Shown here piece by piece: positions 1 to 8,027 of a stretch of DNA of 33,286 nucleotides. The DNA lies in the NCBI RefSeq assembly GCF_902170785.1, contig NZ_CABHYG010000019.1, positions 1-33,286 on the forward strand, given 5' to 3'. Position 1 is the first letter of the stretch; every line of letters begins with the position of its first letter. Below the pieces are notes generated by a model. That model saw nothing but the letters and a program-made list of their open reading frames with translations. It had not been told where the DNA came from and searched no databases. This DNA comes from Yersinia proxima. Lineage in GTDB: Bacteria; Pseudomonadota; Gammaproteobacteria; Enterobacterales; Enterobacteriaceae. Made by a program: the position numbers and the translations under genes.

Positions 1-57
1 TTCTCTGTTCTCTTTGCCGGTCACTTAACTACTTGATTCGTTGTGTGCCGTCTCGAT
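1..57 (-). other. Start of rRNA operon leader transcript (partial)
   Basis: These bases lie just downstream of the rrn P1 start and would be the first 57 nt of the leftward rRNA leader. P2, the boxB/boxA antitermination signals and 16S rRNA are expected outside the window. No gene is visible here, and short ORFs in this stretch are not credible. Confidence 0.75.
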
Positions 58-122
58 GGATGCGCATTATAGGGAGTTCTCAGCCGCCCGCAACCGCTAA
101 TTTCAATAAAAATGACTGTTTG
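57..122 (-). promoter_or_regulatory. rrn operon P1 promoter with UP element, reading leftward
   Basis: On the minus strand there is a -35 TTGCGG (88-93), a 16-bp spacer and a perfect -10 TATAAT (66-71). A GCGC discriminator (62-65) follows, and the expected start A is at 57. The 16-bp spacing and GC-rich discriminator are the hallmarks of stringently controlled, iNTP-sensitive rRNA P1 promoters. The A/T-rich block at about 97-122 fits an UP element. The bases around the -10 closely match rrnE P1 of E. coli as I remember it. P2 and the 16S gene would lie beyond the left edge. Confidence 0.9.
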
Positions 123-169
123 CTGCATTCCACAGCAAAACCCCGCCTTATACCCTGTTGTGCACAAAC

Positions 170-178
170 TTATCCACA
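170..178 (+). promoter_or_regulatory. Perfect consensus DnaA box (TTATCCACA)
   Basis: TTATCCACA matches the high-affinity DnaA box exactly. It sits between the rrn P1 upstream region (about -113 to -121) and the purH promoter (about -61 to -69). A 10-bp palindrome TTGTGCACAA (158-167) lies directly upstream. The motif match is certain. Function is inference, since a single 9-mer can occur by chance. Confidence 0.55.
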
Positions 179-198
179 GATTGAAACTGTTCTCAAAA

Positions 199-240
199 TT
201 GACGAGCATCACGCAATCGTTTTCGCTACAATTCCCCGCG
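199..240 (+). promoter_or_regulatory. purHD promoter with PurR operator
   Basis: ACGCAATCGTTTTCGC (211-226) matches the PurR operator consensus ACGCAAACGTTTTCGT at 14 of 16 positions. It abuts a -10-like TACAAT (227-232), so PurR with hypoxanthine or guanine bound would block RNA polymerase. The best -35-like hexamer, TTGACG (199-204), is 22 bp from the -10. That is too far, so the -35 is weak or differently placed. The start would be near 239, leaving a leader of about 265 nt before purH. Confidence 0.8.
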
Positions 241-356
241 TCGAAAAAGAGTGACCTCGCGGGCAAAATATCGATGACATGACGTGGTTTTTATAAAATG
301 AGGCAATACCGCCCGCGATAAAGCGTATTTTGATGCTGTAGAGAGGTCGGTCTCAC

Positions 357-431
357 ATGAAAGTTGCCACTGGCTGGCATTTCTCGCTATTGGGATGTTA
401 TCTGAATCTGTTTTTCTCCTTATATAGATAG
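357..431 (+). CDS. Possible 24-residue leader ORF upstream of purH
   Basis: An ATG at 357 opens 24 codons and stops with TAG at 429-431, inside the long purH leader. A purine-rich GAGAGG (341-346) lies 10 nt upstream and could be a weak ribosome-binding site. The encoded peptide begins MKVATGWHFSLLG and has a hydrophobic, aromatic C-terminal half. I know of no described purH leader peptide, and nothing shows translation. It may be a chance ORF. Confidence 0.2.
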   Translation: MKVATGWHFSLLGCYLNLFFSLYR

Positions 432-503
432 AAGAGATTCACGTAACGCTCTATTGATTGATTGCGAAGAACAACTGCGACTCCAAAGCCAAGGGATAAA
501 ACC

Positions 504-2093
504 ATGCAACAACGCCGCCCAATCCGCCGTGCTCTGCTCAGTGTGTCTGACAAAGCTGGTATCATCGAATTCGCCACTGCACTTTCACAACGTGGTATCG
601 AGTTACTTTCCACCGGCGGCACTGCCCGCCTGCTGGCTGATGCAGGTCTGCCTGTCACCGAAGTGTCTGACTACACCGGTTTCCCGGAAATGATGGACGG
701 ACGCGTTAAGACTTTGCATCCCAAAGTACATGGCGGCATTTTAGGCCGTCGCGGCCAGGATGATGGAATCATGGCTCAACATGATATTCAGCCAATCGAT
801 ATTGTAGTCGTTAATTTATATCCCTTTGCCCAAACCGTGGCCCGCCCGGATTGTTCATTGGAAGACGCCGTTGAGAATATCGACATCGGTGGCCCAACCA
901 TGGTGCGCTCTGCGGCCAAGAATCATAAAGATGTCGCCATTGTCGTTAAGAGCAGCGACTACCCAGCAATTATTGCCGAGCTGGACGAGAATGATGGTTC
1001 ATTGACGTACCCAACCCGTTTCAACCTGGCGATCAAAGCCTTCGAACATACAGCTGCCTACGACAGCATGATTGCCAACTACTTCGGCGCATTGGTGCCA
1101 CCTTATTATGGTGATACCGAGCAACCATCTGGCCGTTTCCCTCGCACCCTGAATCTTAACTATATAAAGAAACAGGATATGCGTTACGGTGAGAACAGCC
1201 ACCAGCAAGCCGCCTTCTATATAGAAGAAGATGTGAAAGAAGCATCAGTGGCCACCGCACAGCAATTACAAGGCAAGGCCCTCTCTTATAACAATATTGC
1301 TGATACCGATGCTGCACTTGAATGTGTGAAAGAGTTTAGCGAACCGGCTTGTGTGATCGTCAAACATGCCAACCCCTGTGGCGTGGCAATTGCTGACTCT
1401 CTGCTGGCCGCCTATGACAAAGCCTATAAAACTGACCCAACGTCAGCTTTCGGTGGCATCATCGCCTTCAACCGCGAGTTGGATGCCGAAACGGCCAGCG
1501 CCATTATCAGCCGTCAATTTGTTGAAGTGATTATTGCCCCATCTGTCAGTGCTGAATCTTTAGCGCTGTTAGCCGCAAAACAAAATGTCCGTGTACTGAC
1601 TTGTGGCCAGTGGCAAGAACGTTCTGCCGGCCTGGACTTCAAACGTGTCAATGGTGGCTTGTTAGTGCAAGACCGCGATTTGGGCATGGTGACTGAGGCG
1701 GATTTACGTGTGGTATCCAAACGCCAGCCGACCGAGCAAGAGCTGCGTGATGCGCTGTTCTGCTGGAAAGTCGCCAAGTTCGTTAAATCTAATGCCATTG
1801 TTTATGCGCGCGACAATATGACTATCGGCATAGGTGCTGGCCAGATGAGCCGAGTGTATTCAGCCAAAATAGCCGGTATCAAAGCGGCAGATGAAGGTTT
1901 AGAAGTAGCAGGATCTGCCATGGCTTCTGATGCTTTCTTCCCATTCCGCGACGGTATTGATGCGGCAGCAGCTGTCGGGATCACCTGCGTCATCCAACCG
2001 GGTGGTTCTATTCGTGACGATGAAGTCATTGCTGCAGCTGATGAGCACGGTATTGCCATGATTTTTACCGACATGCGCCATTTCCGCCATTAA
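504..2093 (+). CDS. purH: Bifunctional AICAR formyltransferase / IMP cyclohydrolase
   Basis: PurH catalyses the last two steps of de novo purine synthesis in the cytosol: formylation of AICAR with 10-formyl-THF, then closure to IMP. The 529-residue product has the length of E. coli PurH. The N-terminal MGS-like cyclohydrolase domain (about 1-195) shows the STGGT (36-40) and GRVKTLHPK (66-74) motifs. The transformylase domain carries the catalytic Lys-His pair at 287-288 within KHANPCG. The start at 504 is chosen because AAGGGA (491-496) is well spaced and the N-terminus [17 protein letters not shown] aligns with the family. A longer in-frame start at 462 has no such support. purD follows after 25 bp, forming the PurR-controlled purHD operon. 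Confidence 0.97.
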   Translation: MQQRRPIRRALLSVSDKAGIIEFATALSQRGIELLSTGGTARLLADAGLPVTEVSDYTGFPEMMDGRVKTLHPKVHGGILGRRGQDDGIMAQHDIQPIDIVVVNLYPFAQTVARPDCSLEDAVENIDIGGPTMVRSAAKNHKDVAIVVKSSDYPAIIAELDENDGSLTYPTRFNLAIKAFEHTAAYDSMIANYFGALVPPYYGDTEQPSGRFPRTLNLNYIKKQDMRYGENSHQQAAFYIEEDVKEASVATAQQLQGKALSYNNIADTDAALECVKEFSEPACVIVKHANPCGVAIADSLLAAYDKAYKTDPTSAFGGIIAFNRELDAETASAIISRQFVEVIIAPSVSAESLALLAAKQNVRVLTCGQWQERSAGLDFKRVNGGLLVQDRDLGMVTEADLRVVSKRQPTEQELRDALFCWKVAKFVKSNAIVYARDNMTIGIGAGQMSRVYSAKIAGIKAADEGLEVAGSAMASDAFFPFRDGIDAAAAVGITCVIQPGGSIRDDEVIAAADEHGIAMIFTDMRHFRH

Positions 2094-2118
2094 TTAACCC
2101 GCTTAACGGAGTCATCAG

Positions 2119-3405
2119 ATGAATATTTTGATTATTGGCAATGGCGGGCGCGAGCATGCGCTTGGCTGGAAAGCAGCACAGTCACCTTTAGCAGATAAGA
2201 TCTATGTCGCGCCGGGTAATGCTGGCACGGCTCTGGAACCCAGACTAGAAAATGTCGATATCGCCGCCACCGACATTGCCGGTTTACTGGCATTTGCGCA
2301 AAGCCACGACATTGGCCTGACTATCGTCGGCCCAGAAGCCCCGTTAGTGATCGGTGTGGTCGATGCTTTTCGCGAGGCGGGTCTGGCTATTTTTGGCCCG
2401 ACGCAAGCCGCAGCTCAATTGGAAGGTTCTAAGGCTTTCACCAAAGATTTCCTGGCCCGCCATAATATTCCTACCGCGTTTTACCAGAACTTTACCGAGG
2501 TAGAACCGGCGTTAGCTTATGTGCGCAAAATTGGTGCGCCAATCGTGATTAAAGCTGATGGACTGGCTGCCGGTAAAGGTGTAATTGTCGCGATGACGCT
2601 GGAAGAGGCAGAAACCGCAGTTCATGACATGCTGGCTGGCAATGCGTTTGGTGATGCCGGTCACCGTATCGTGGTGGAAGAGTTTCTCGATGGTGAAGAA
2701 GCCAGCTTTATTGTGATGGTTGATGGCGAAAACGTGTTACCGATGGCCACCAGCCAGGATCATAAGCGCGTTGGTGATGGTGATACCGGCCCGAATACCG
2801 GCGGCATGGGCGCTTATTCTCCGGCACCAGTTGTCACGGATGAAGTCCATCAGCGAGTCATGGATCAGGTTATCTGGCCCACCGTGCGTGGTATGGCAGC
2901 AGAAGGCAATGTTTACACCGGTTTTCTTTATGCGGGTTTGATGATCTCCGCCGATGGGCAACCAAAGGTTATCGAATTCAACTGCCGTTTTGGTGACCCG
3001 GAAACCCAACCCATCATGTTGCGTATGCGCTCAGATTTGGTTGAACTATGTTTAGCTGGCACACAAGGCCAGTTGAACGAGAAAACTTCTGACTGGGATG
3101 ATCGCCCGTCACTGGGTGTGGTTCTGGCCGCAGGTGGCTATCCAGCGGATTACCGTCAGGGTGATATCATTCATGGGCTACCACAGCAGGAAGTAGCTGA
3201 TGGCAAAGTATTCCATGCTGGAACCAAGCTAGACAGCAATAATAATGTCGTGACCAGTGGTGGACGCGTGTTGTGTGTGACGGCGCTCGGAGCTACGGTT
3301 GCACAGGCACAGCAACATGCTTATAAGCTCGCTGAGAAGATTCAGTGGGAAGGTATGTTCTGTCGTAAGGACATTGGCTATCGGGCGATTGCCCGAGAAA
3401 AATAA
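2119..3405 (+). CDS. purD: Phosphoribosylamine-glycine ligase (GAR synthetase)
   Basis: PurD joins phosphoribosylamine and glycine using ATP to make GAR, the second step of purine synthesis. The 428-residue protein has the usual length. It shows the N-terminal GNGGREHAL dinucleotide-type motif (8-16), the ATP-grasp lysine motif KADGLAAGKGV (145-155) and the metal-binding IEFNCRFGDPE (285-295). A ribosome-binding site, ACGGAG, precedes the ATG. It is cotranscribed with purH from the PurR-regulated promoter, and a hairpin terminator follows at 3437. Identification is secure. Confidence 0.97.
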   Translation: MNILIIGNGGREHALGWKAAQSPLADKIYVAPGNAGTALEPRLENVDIAATDIAGLLAFAQSHDIGLTIVGPEAPLVIGVVDAFREAGLAIFGPTQAAAQLEGSKAFTKDFLARHNIPTAFYQNFTEVEPALAYVRKIGAPIVIKADGLAAGKGVIVAMTLEEAETAVHDMLAGNAFGDAGHRIVVEEFLDGEEASFIVMVDGENVLPMATSQDHKRVGDGDTGPNTGGMGAYSPAPVVTDEVHQRVMDQVIWPTVRGMAAEGNVYTGFLYAGLMISADGQPKVIEFNCRFGDPETQPIMLRMRSDLVELCLAGTQGQLNEKTSDWDDRPSLGVVLAAGGYPADYRQGDIIHGLPQQEVADGKVFHAGTKLDSNNNVVTSGGRVLCVTALGATVAQAQQHAYKLAEKIQWEGMFCRKDIGYRAIAREK

Positions 3406-3436
3406 TTGCTCGCGGTAAACAAGTATTAAGTCTTTC

Positions 3437-3468
3437 AAGGGGGTACCGTTTGTTGTGCCCCTTTTCTT
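3437..3468 (+). terminator. purHD terminator
   Basis: AAGGGG (3437-3442) pairs with CCCCTT (3458-3463) across a 15-nt loop, followed by TTCTT. It lies about 30 bp after the purD stop and just before the convergent end of yjaH. The U-tract on the minus strand is poor, so it mainly serves purD. Confidence 0.65.
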
Positions 3469-4120
3469 ATAAACTGCCTGATTTAGGCTCCCAACGACAA
3501 AAATCCTGATTAGCTACCAATAGCAATTGCTGTCCTTCCGATGAATCCAGCCACGCGACACCCAATGGTTCTGCGCTATTCGCGCCCCGTTTACTCAACC
3601 ATGCTTGCGAATTGTCATCAAGATTCAGCCGCAACTTTTTCCCAGCACAGGTTGTCACGATGCCATCTTGCCAACGCCCCTGAATTAACTGAACGTTACC
3701 GGCACGCAGCGCGCTGCTCAGTTCCAGGATTCGTTTAGCTTCCAATTGATAAACCGCAATATTATCAACCGAGAGTTGCTCGCGCCGAGTTGCCAGTTGG
3801 CGTTGCATAAAGCTGACCTGCCCTTGCTCATCAAAACGTAGCTCGACACTTTGTGGGTCATCACCCAGATCATTACGCCGGATTTCCCACAATACGCCAT
3901 TTTGATATTCATAGAAGGTCACACGAGTATTCCCCCCGGAGTAGGGGCTATAAACGCTCATCAGCACTTGCGGCTGCTGTTGTGCATTATCCTGACGCCA
4001 TAAACGCACTACACCGCTGTCGGCGATATAACCGCTGGCACTGAATTGAGGGGAGCCGGACTGACTGCTACAGGCGCTGAGACCAAAGGCTAGACCGAGG
4101 GTCATCAGCACCCGCTGCAT
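3467..4120 (-). CDS. yjaH: DUF1481 family lipoprotein (YjaH)
   Basis: This is a 217-residue putative lipoprotein of unknown function, in the position of yjaH next to hupA. From the ATG at 4120 the N-terminus MQRVLMTLGLAFGLSAC is a compact lipoprotein signal peptide: basic n-region, hydrophobic core, lipobox LSAC with Cys17. The mature protein would be lipidated at the envelope. A GTG at 4168, 4 nt after the hupA stop, gives a 233-residue alternative, but that region overlaps a hairpin resembling the hupA terminator and would lengthen the n-region. Neither start has a clear ribosome-binding site. It is probably expressed by read-through from hupA. No catalytic motif is visible. Confidence 0.85.
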   Translation of the reverse strand: MQRVLMTLGLAFGLSACSSQSGSPQFSASGYIADSGVVRLWRQDNAQQQPQVLMSVYSPYSGGNTRVTFYEYQNGVLWEIRRNDLGDDPQSVELRFDEQGQVSFMQRQLATRREQLSVDNIAVYQLEAKRILELSSALRAGNVQLIQGRWQDGIVTTCAGKKLRLNLDDNSQAWLSKRGANSAEPLGVAWLDSSEGQQLLLVANQDFCRWEPKSGSL

Positions 4121-4122
4121 AA

Positions 4123-4148
4123 ACAAAAGGGGCTTTGCCACCCCCCCG
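4123..4148 (-). terminator. hupA terminator-like hairpin overlapping the yjaH start region
   Basis: On the minus strand a GGGG run and CCCC, separated by 8-9 nt, form a short GC stem followed by TTTTGTTT. It lies about 25-50 nt past the hupA stop. The yjaH ATG at 4120 comes directly after the T-tract. The G-run is longer than the C-run, so the pairing register is ambiguous. Confidence 0.55.
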
Positions 4149-4172
4149 TTTATTATTTTCACTGACACACTA

Positions 4173-4448
4173 TTAAGATTTAACAGCGTCTTTCAATGCC
4201 TTACCAGAAACAAACGCTGGCACATTAGCTGCAGCAATTTTGATTTCTTTACCGGTTTGTGGGTTGCGGCCAGTGCGCTCATTACGATGGTTTACTTTGA
4301 AAGTACCAAAACCAACCAATTGTACTGCATCACCCTCTTTCAGAGATTCGGTAATTGCAGCCAGTGTGGATTCCAAAGCCGCTTTTGCTTGAGCTTTAGA
4401 AAGGTCCGCTTTGTCCGCGATTACGTCAATCAGTTGAGTCTTATTCAT
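4173..4448 (-). CDS. hupA: DNA-binding protein HU-alpha
   Basis: HU-alpha is a nucleoid protein that binds and bends DNA without sequence specificity, as a homodimer or with HU-beta. The product is 91 residues, one more than E. coli because of a C-terminal Ser after DAVK. The DNA-intercalating arm with [14 protein letters not shown] is intact, as is the GFGTFKV signature. AAGGA precedes the ATG at good spacing. It lies downstream of hemE-nfi-yjaG, with about 190 bp upstream in which its own promoter is expected; I could not fix that promoter. Confidence 0.98.
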   Translation of the reverse strand: MNKTQLIDVIADKADLSKAQAKAALESTLAAITESLKEGDAVQLVGFGTFKVNHRNERTGRNPQTGKEIKIAAANVPAFVSGKALKDAVKS

Positions 4449-4636
4449 AAGTTATCCTTACAGTGTGTTTATCGTTTGCAAAGCATCGAGTGCGACGGAT
4501 ATGCCGATTGACAGCACTCTCCTGCATACACGCACCGATAGCCACTTTTTTTCGCCCCCCAAATGTAGAACAGACAGGGGGCAGATGTGAAGCCTTAAGA
4601 CGTGACAAATCAGGCGTTAAATCACGTTTTCTTGCC
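4449..4636. other. yjaG-hupA intergenic region with a C/G inverted repeat
   Basis: This 188-bp gap should contain the hupA promoter. A perfect inverted repeat, GCCCCC (4554-4559) and GGGGGC (4577-4582), encloses 17 nt and is flanked by seven T at 4546-4552 on the plus strand. Read leftward, the hairpin is followed by A rather than T, so it is not a rho-independent terminator for yjaG. No small gene is evident. Confidence 0.5.
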
Positions 4637-5227
4637 TTATTGCGTTAAATTTATGCCAATGTTGCTAACAGCCGCTTCCCGTAGGTCAGAACGTAACCCT
4701 TTAATCAGATCCAGGTCGCGCTCTTCGCAGCCAGCTAACAGGCGGAAAATCTCCCATTGGATATCCCATTCTTCTTCAATCGCGGGCAAGATTTTCAGTT
4801 CTTCATCGGTCATTTCTTTGCCAGCCAATGTCATTTCCAGCATCGCAACGGTACGGATTGACGTTTCGCTAATAGCGATAGCATGTTCTAACGTTTCACC
4901 ACTCAAACGCGAATGAATAGCTTCACTTAAAGCAATACAGGCATCGATAGCGGGGTAAACACCGTAGATAGCATAGTCATCGGCGGAAGGTATTGCCTCT
5001 TCCAGCTTCTCTAATTGGCTATCAAAATTAACCTTAGCGTCTTTTACCACCAATGTTTCCCAGATAAGATCCAGAATACGTCGGTAAACAGCTGGATCAC
5101 CAAACCCGGTTTCCAGGCAAAATTGCTGATAGTTGGGATACATCCGCTCGCACAGGCAAGCCATGAAAGTCAGGTGTTGCCAACTTTCCAGCTTTTCGAG
5201 ACGTAGATGAATCGGATTACGTATCAT
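4637..5227 (-). CDS. yjaG: DUF416 family protein (YjaG)
   Basis: This is a 196-residue cytosolic protein, the same length as E. coli YjaG, with no signal peptide or membrane segment. The sequence is rich in acidic residues and predicted helix, as expected for DUF416. I know of no established biochemical function. It is the third gene of the hemE-nfi-yjaG series, 45 bp after nfi, and precedes hupA. This gene order is conserved in enterobacteria, which supports the assignment but does not reveal a role. Confidence 0.92.
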   Translation of the reverse strand: MIRNPIHLRLEKLESWQHLTFMACLCERMYPNYQQFCLETGFGDPAVYRRILDLIWETLVVKDAKVNFDSQLEKLEEAIPSADDYAIYGVYPAIDACIALSEAIHSRLSGETLEHAIAISETSIRTVAMLEMTLAGKEMTDEELKILPAIEEEWDIQWEIFRLLAGCEERDLDLIKGLRSDLREAAVSNIGINLTQ

Positions 5228-5272
5228 TATGAGTTCTCATTATTCATTATCTGCGCGGCAGTGTACCCGAAA

Positions 5273-5977
5273 TTAAATCATATCCCTATGCTTGCCAAGC
5301 AAATCAGGATTTTTCCGCACCCACCGCTGAAATTGCGGGCGGTTTGACGCGATAGCATCGGCCCAACGTGTCGGCTCCGGCAAACGGTAACCCGCCATGC
5401 AATGCTGAACCCACTCTAATGCACTGCCAATACTCACCCGGTGGCCGGGCGAAATAAATAGCGGATTACAACGGTTTTTGCTGCGCCATACCCAACCTAG
5501 CTGCTCATCGGCATCAACCAAAGGCTGCAATGCGCCGTTATCGCTGCCCAGCGGCTCAAAATGCCCGCACAAACGGCTTTTGGCAACACCAATAGTCGGG
5601 ATATCAACCAACAAACCAAAATGGCTGGCAACCCCTAAACGGCGGGGATGCGCTATCCCCTGCCCATCAACAAAAACCAGTTGAGGCCGTTGTTGTAACT
5701 GCGTCCAAGCGGCTAATAATGCAGGACATTCACGAAAAGAGAGTAAACCGGGGATATACGGCAGTGAAGTTGCCACGCGGGCAACCTGATATTCTACCAA
5801 TTCGAGTGAGGGGTAACGTAAAACGGCAATCGCAGCACGGGTCACTTCCCCCTGCTGCTCAAAACCAACATCTGCTCCCGCGATAAAGCGTACTGACTCA
5901 CTTGCGATATCATCTTGAAGGCTAATTTCAGATGCGCGTTGCAGCTGTTCTGCCCGTAACGCTTTGGTATCTACCAT
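5273..5977 (-). CDS. nfi: Endonuclease V (deoxyinosine 3'-endonuclease)
   Basis: Nfi cleaves DNA at the second phosphodiester bond 3' to deoxyinosine and other deaminated bases. The 234-residue protein carries the first catalytic Asp in AGADVGF (Asp36), the strand-separating YIPG wedge (74-77) followed by RE (82-83), and the catalytic Asp in VFVDG (Asp104). It is about 11 residues longer than E. coli Nfi, with extra sequence at the C-terminus. It lies 24 bp after hemE and is likely cotranscribed. The ribosome-binding site is a distant GGGGAG, so initiation may be weak or coupled. Confidence 0.96.
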   Translation of the reverse strand: MVDTKALRAEQLQRASEISLQDDIASESVRFIAGADVGFEQQGEVTRAAIAVLRYPSLELVEYQVARVATSLPYIPGLLSFRECPALLAAWTQLQQRPQLVFVDGQGIAHPRRLGVASHFGLLVDIPTIGVAKSRLCGHFEPLGSDNGALQPLVDADEQLGWVWRSKNRCNPLFISPGHRVSIGSALEWVQHCMAGYRLPEPTRWADAIASNRPQFQRWVRKNPDLLGKHRDMI

Positions 5978-6001
5978 TTAATAATACGCTCTCCCCATTA
6001 A

Positions 6002-7069
6002 TTACTTTTGGTGATAAGGCTTTGATAACGCATGTACCGCTTTAACAAAAGCACCCGCATGTTCTGGTGGGACATCCTGATGGATACCGTGGCCCAGATT
6101 AAATACATGCCCTTCACCCTGACCAAAACCGGCCAGAATTGTACTGACTTCTTCCTCGATACGCGCAGCGGGCGCATAAAGAATGGAAGGGTCCATATTG
6201 CCTTGTAGAGCAACTTTGTCACCTACCCGTCGGCGCGCATCGGCAATATCCGTGGTCCAATCCAGTCCCAAAGCATCACAGCCGGTGGCGGCCATCGCTT
6301 CCAACCATTGTCCGCCGCCTTTGGTGAACAAGGTCACAGGAACCCGACGCCCGTCGTTTTCGCGGATCAAGCCGTCAACGATTTTATGCATGTAATTCAA
6401 AGAGAATTCTGCATAATCACGTCCGGTAAGTACCCCGCCCCAGGTATCGAAGATCATCACAGATTGCGCGCCAGCTTTGATTTGAGCATTGAGATACAAA
6501 ATGACACTGTCAGCCAATTTATCCAGCAACAGATGCAACGTTTGCGGCTCGGCATACATCATTTTTTTCAATTTGGTGAAGGCCTTGCTGCTGCCGCCTT
6601 CAACCATATAAGTCGCCAATGTCCATGGGCTGCCGGAGAAGCCAATTAATGGCACCGCACCGGCCAACTCACGGCGGATGGTTCTCACCGCATTCATGAC
6701 ATAACCCAATTCCTGCTCAGGATCGGGAATAGGGAGCTTTTCAACATCTGCACGACAGGTAATTGGAGATTGAAAACGCGGGCCTTCGCCGGTTTCAAAG
6801 TACAACCCCAACCCCATAGCATCAGGAATGGTCAGAATGTCGGAAAACAGAATCGCGGCATCCAGCGGATAACGACGCAACGGCTGCATCGTCACTTCAC
6901 AGGCCAATTCAGCATTTTTGCACAGCGACATAAAATCCCCGGCAATCGCACGGGTGGCTTTATACTCAGGCAAATAGCGACCGGCCTGGCGCATCATCCA
7001 CACCGGAGTGACATCTACTGGCTGGCGTAGCAAAGCACGCAGATAGCGATCGTTTTTCAACTCATTCAT
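6002..7069 (-). CDS. hemE: Uroporphyrinogen decarboxylase
   Basis: HemE decarboxylates the four acetate side chains of uroporphyrinogen III to give coproporphyrinogen III in haem synthesis. The 355-residue product shows the family signature around [12 protein letters not shown] (25-36), the essential Asp in FSDIL (Asp77) and [13 protein letters not shown]. The start at 7069 matches the family N-terminus [17 protein letters not shown] and has GGAGC upstream. An in-frame ATG at 7099 would add ten unconserved residues. It appears to head the hemE-nfi-yjaG unit, with a candidate extended -10 promoter at 7098-7106. Confidence 0.97.
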   Translation of the reverse strand: MNELKNDRYLRALLRQPVDVTPVWMMRQAGRYLPEYKATRAIAGDFMSLCKNAELACEVTMQPLRRYPLDAAILFSDILTIPDAMGLGLYFETGEGPRFQSPITCRADVEKLPIPDPEQELGYVMNAVRTIRRELAGAVPLIGFSGSPWTLATYMVEGGSSKAFTKLKKMMYAEPQTLHLLLDKLADSVILYLNAQIKAGAQSVMIFDTWGGVLTGRDYAEFSLNYMHKIVDGLIRENDGRRVPVTLFTKGGGQWLEAMAATGCDALGLDWTTDIADARRRVGDKVALQGNMDPSILYAPAARIEEEVSTILAGFGQGEGHVFNLGHGIHQDVPPEHAGAFVKAVHALSKPYHQK

Positions 7070-7097
7070 GATAAAGCTCCCTTGATTATCTGCACGC

Positions 7098-7106
7098 ATT
7101 GTAGCA
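7098..7106 (-). promoter_or_regulatory. Candidate hemE promoter (extended -10)
   Basis: On the minus strand TGCTACAAT forms an extended -10 (TG at 7105-7106, TACAAT at 7098-7103). No good -35 is present at 16-18 bp. Initiation would be near 7091, giving a short leader before the hemE ATG. Confidence 0.45.
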
Positions 7107-7150
7107 TGCCGGATGATACTTTCCTGTGGCGGCTAAAGGCGGTTTTTTAG

Positions 7151-7936
7151 CTATTCTCCACCGTCGAACTGCTCTTCGCGACATAATACGACGGTATCTT
7201 CAATCAGCCGACGTGCCACGGTGCCTGGTGGTGGCAACAATGGCAATTGATCATAGCGATACCAACCGGCATTCAGCAGCTCTTTAGGATCGTGTCGCAG
7301 CTCACCGCTGTCATATTCCGCCATAAATGCCATCATCAGTGAGTGCGGGAATGGCCACGGCTGCGATGTCACGTAGCGCAAGTTCTTAATGTGGATATTA
7401 CTTTCTTCCAGCACTTCGCGGGATACCGCCTGTTCCAACGTCTCCCCCACTTCAACAAACCCGGCTAACACCGTGTTAATACCACCACGATGGCGAACAT
7501 GTTGTGCCAATAAAATCTCATCACCGCGGCGAATGGCAACAATCACGCACGGGGCAATTTGTGGGTAATAACGTTCACGGCAGTGATTGCACAGACAAGC
7601 CCACTCGGTACGACTGGCATGCATTTGATGCCCACAATAGCCACAATAGCGGTGAGAGCGGTAAAACTCGGCTAATTGCACGCCACGGCCCGCTAATTGG
7701 AACAAACCGCGATCGACATCCAACAATTGCCGCACTGATCCCATATCCGTAGACATCATCTGGCGAATAAGCCAAACCGCCTGCCCTTGCCATTCACCAA
7801 TCTGTCTTGCGGTCGCGCCCTGTAATGACCAATTAGCTGCATTACCTTGTGGTAACTCCCCTTTTGGTAACCATAATTTGTTTTCATGGCTGACAATCCA
7901 CCAGCCACTTTCTTTACCTGTAAGTTGTAGTTCCAT
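7151..7936 (-). CDS. nudC: NAD-capped RNA / NADH hydrolase, Nudix family
   Basis: NudC hydrolyses NAD(H) to NMN(H) and AMP and removes 5' NAD caps from RNA. The 261-residue protein has the zinc-ribbon cysteines C98, C101, C116 and C119. The Nudix box follows: G159, E165, R173-E174 and E177-E178, so the catalytic Glu residues are present. The conserved Gly near the end of the box is Asn180 here. The [11 protein letters not shown] motif, typical of the NADH-specific subfamily, follows. The start at 7936 matches the family; a TTG at 7969 would extend it. No strong ribosome-binding site is seen. It is divergent from rsd and followed by hemE after 81 bp. Confidence 0.95.
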   Translation of the reverse strand: MELQLTGKESGWWIVSHENKLWLPKGELPQGNAANWSLQGATARQIGEWQGQAVWLIRQMMSTDMGSVRQLLDVDRGLFQLAGRGVQLAEFYRSHRYCGYCGHQMHASRTEWACLCNHCRERYYPQIAPCVIVAIRRGDEILLAQHVRHRGGINTVLAGFVEVGETLEQAVSREVLEESNIHIKNLRYVTSQPWPFPHSLMMAFMAEYDSGELRHDPKELLNAGWYRYDQLPLLPPPGTVARRLIEDTVVLCREEQFDGGE

Positions 7937-7982
7937 ATCGTTGTTGCACAACCTCGACTTCACTGGCAATCTAGAATCCGGC

Positions 7983-8010
7983 TTGTTACATTTTTGTAAC
8001 CCATTATTAC
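7983..8010 (+). promoter_or_regulatory. Candidate rsd promoter overlapped by palindrome GTTACA-N4-TGTAAC
   Basis: A plausible promoter is TTGTTA (7983-7988), 16 bp, TATTAC (8005-8010). A perfect 6+6 inverted repeat, GTTACA (7985-7990) and TGTAAC (7995-8000), overlaps the -35 and spacer, where an operator would block polymerase. It lies in the 91-bp nudC-rsd divergent gap, so it could affect both genes. I cannot assign a regulator. Confidence 0.45.
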
Positions 8011-8027
8011 TTCACGGAGTCGATCTC

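Noticed and set aside
235..317. Alternative pairing of CCCGCG (235-240) and CCCGCG (312-317) with CGCGGG (258-263), suggesting a riboswitch-like leader
   Set aside because: The first copy lies at or before the predicted transcription start near 239, so it would not be in the RNA; only the second pairing remains possible.
4546..4582. GCCCCC/GGGGGC inverted repeat next to T7 as a terminator for yjaG
   Set aside because: The T-run is on the plus strand before the stem. In the direction of yjaG transcription the stem is followed by A residues, so it cannot be a rho-independent terminator.
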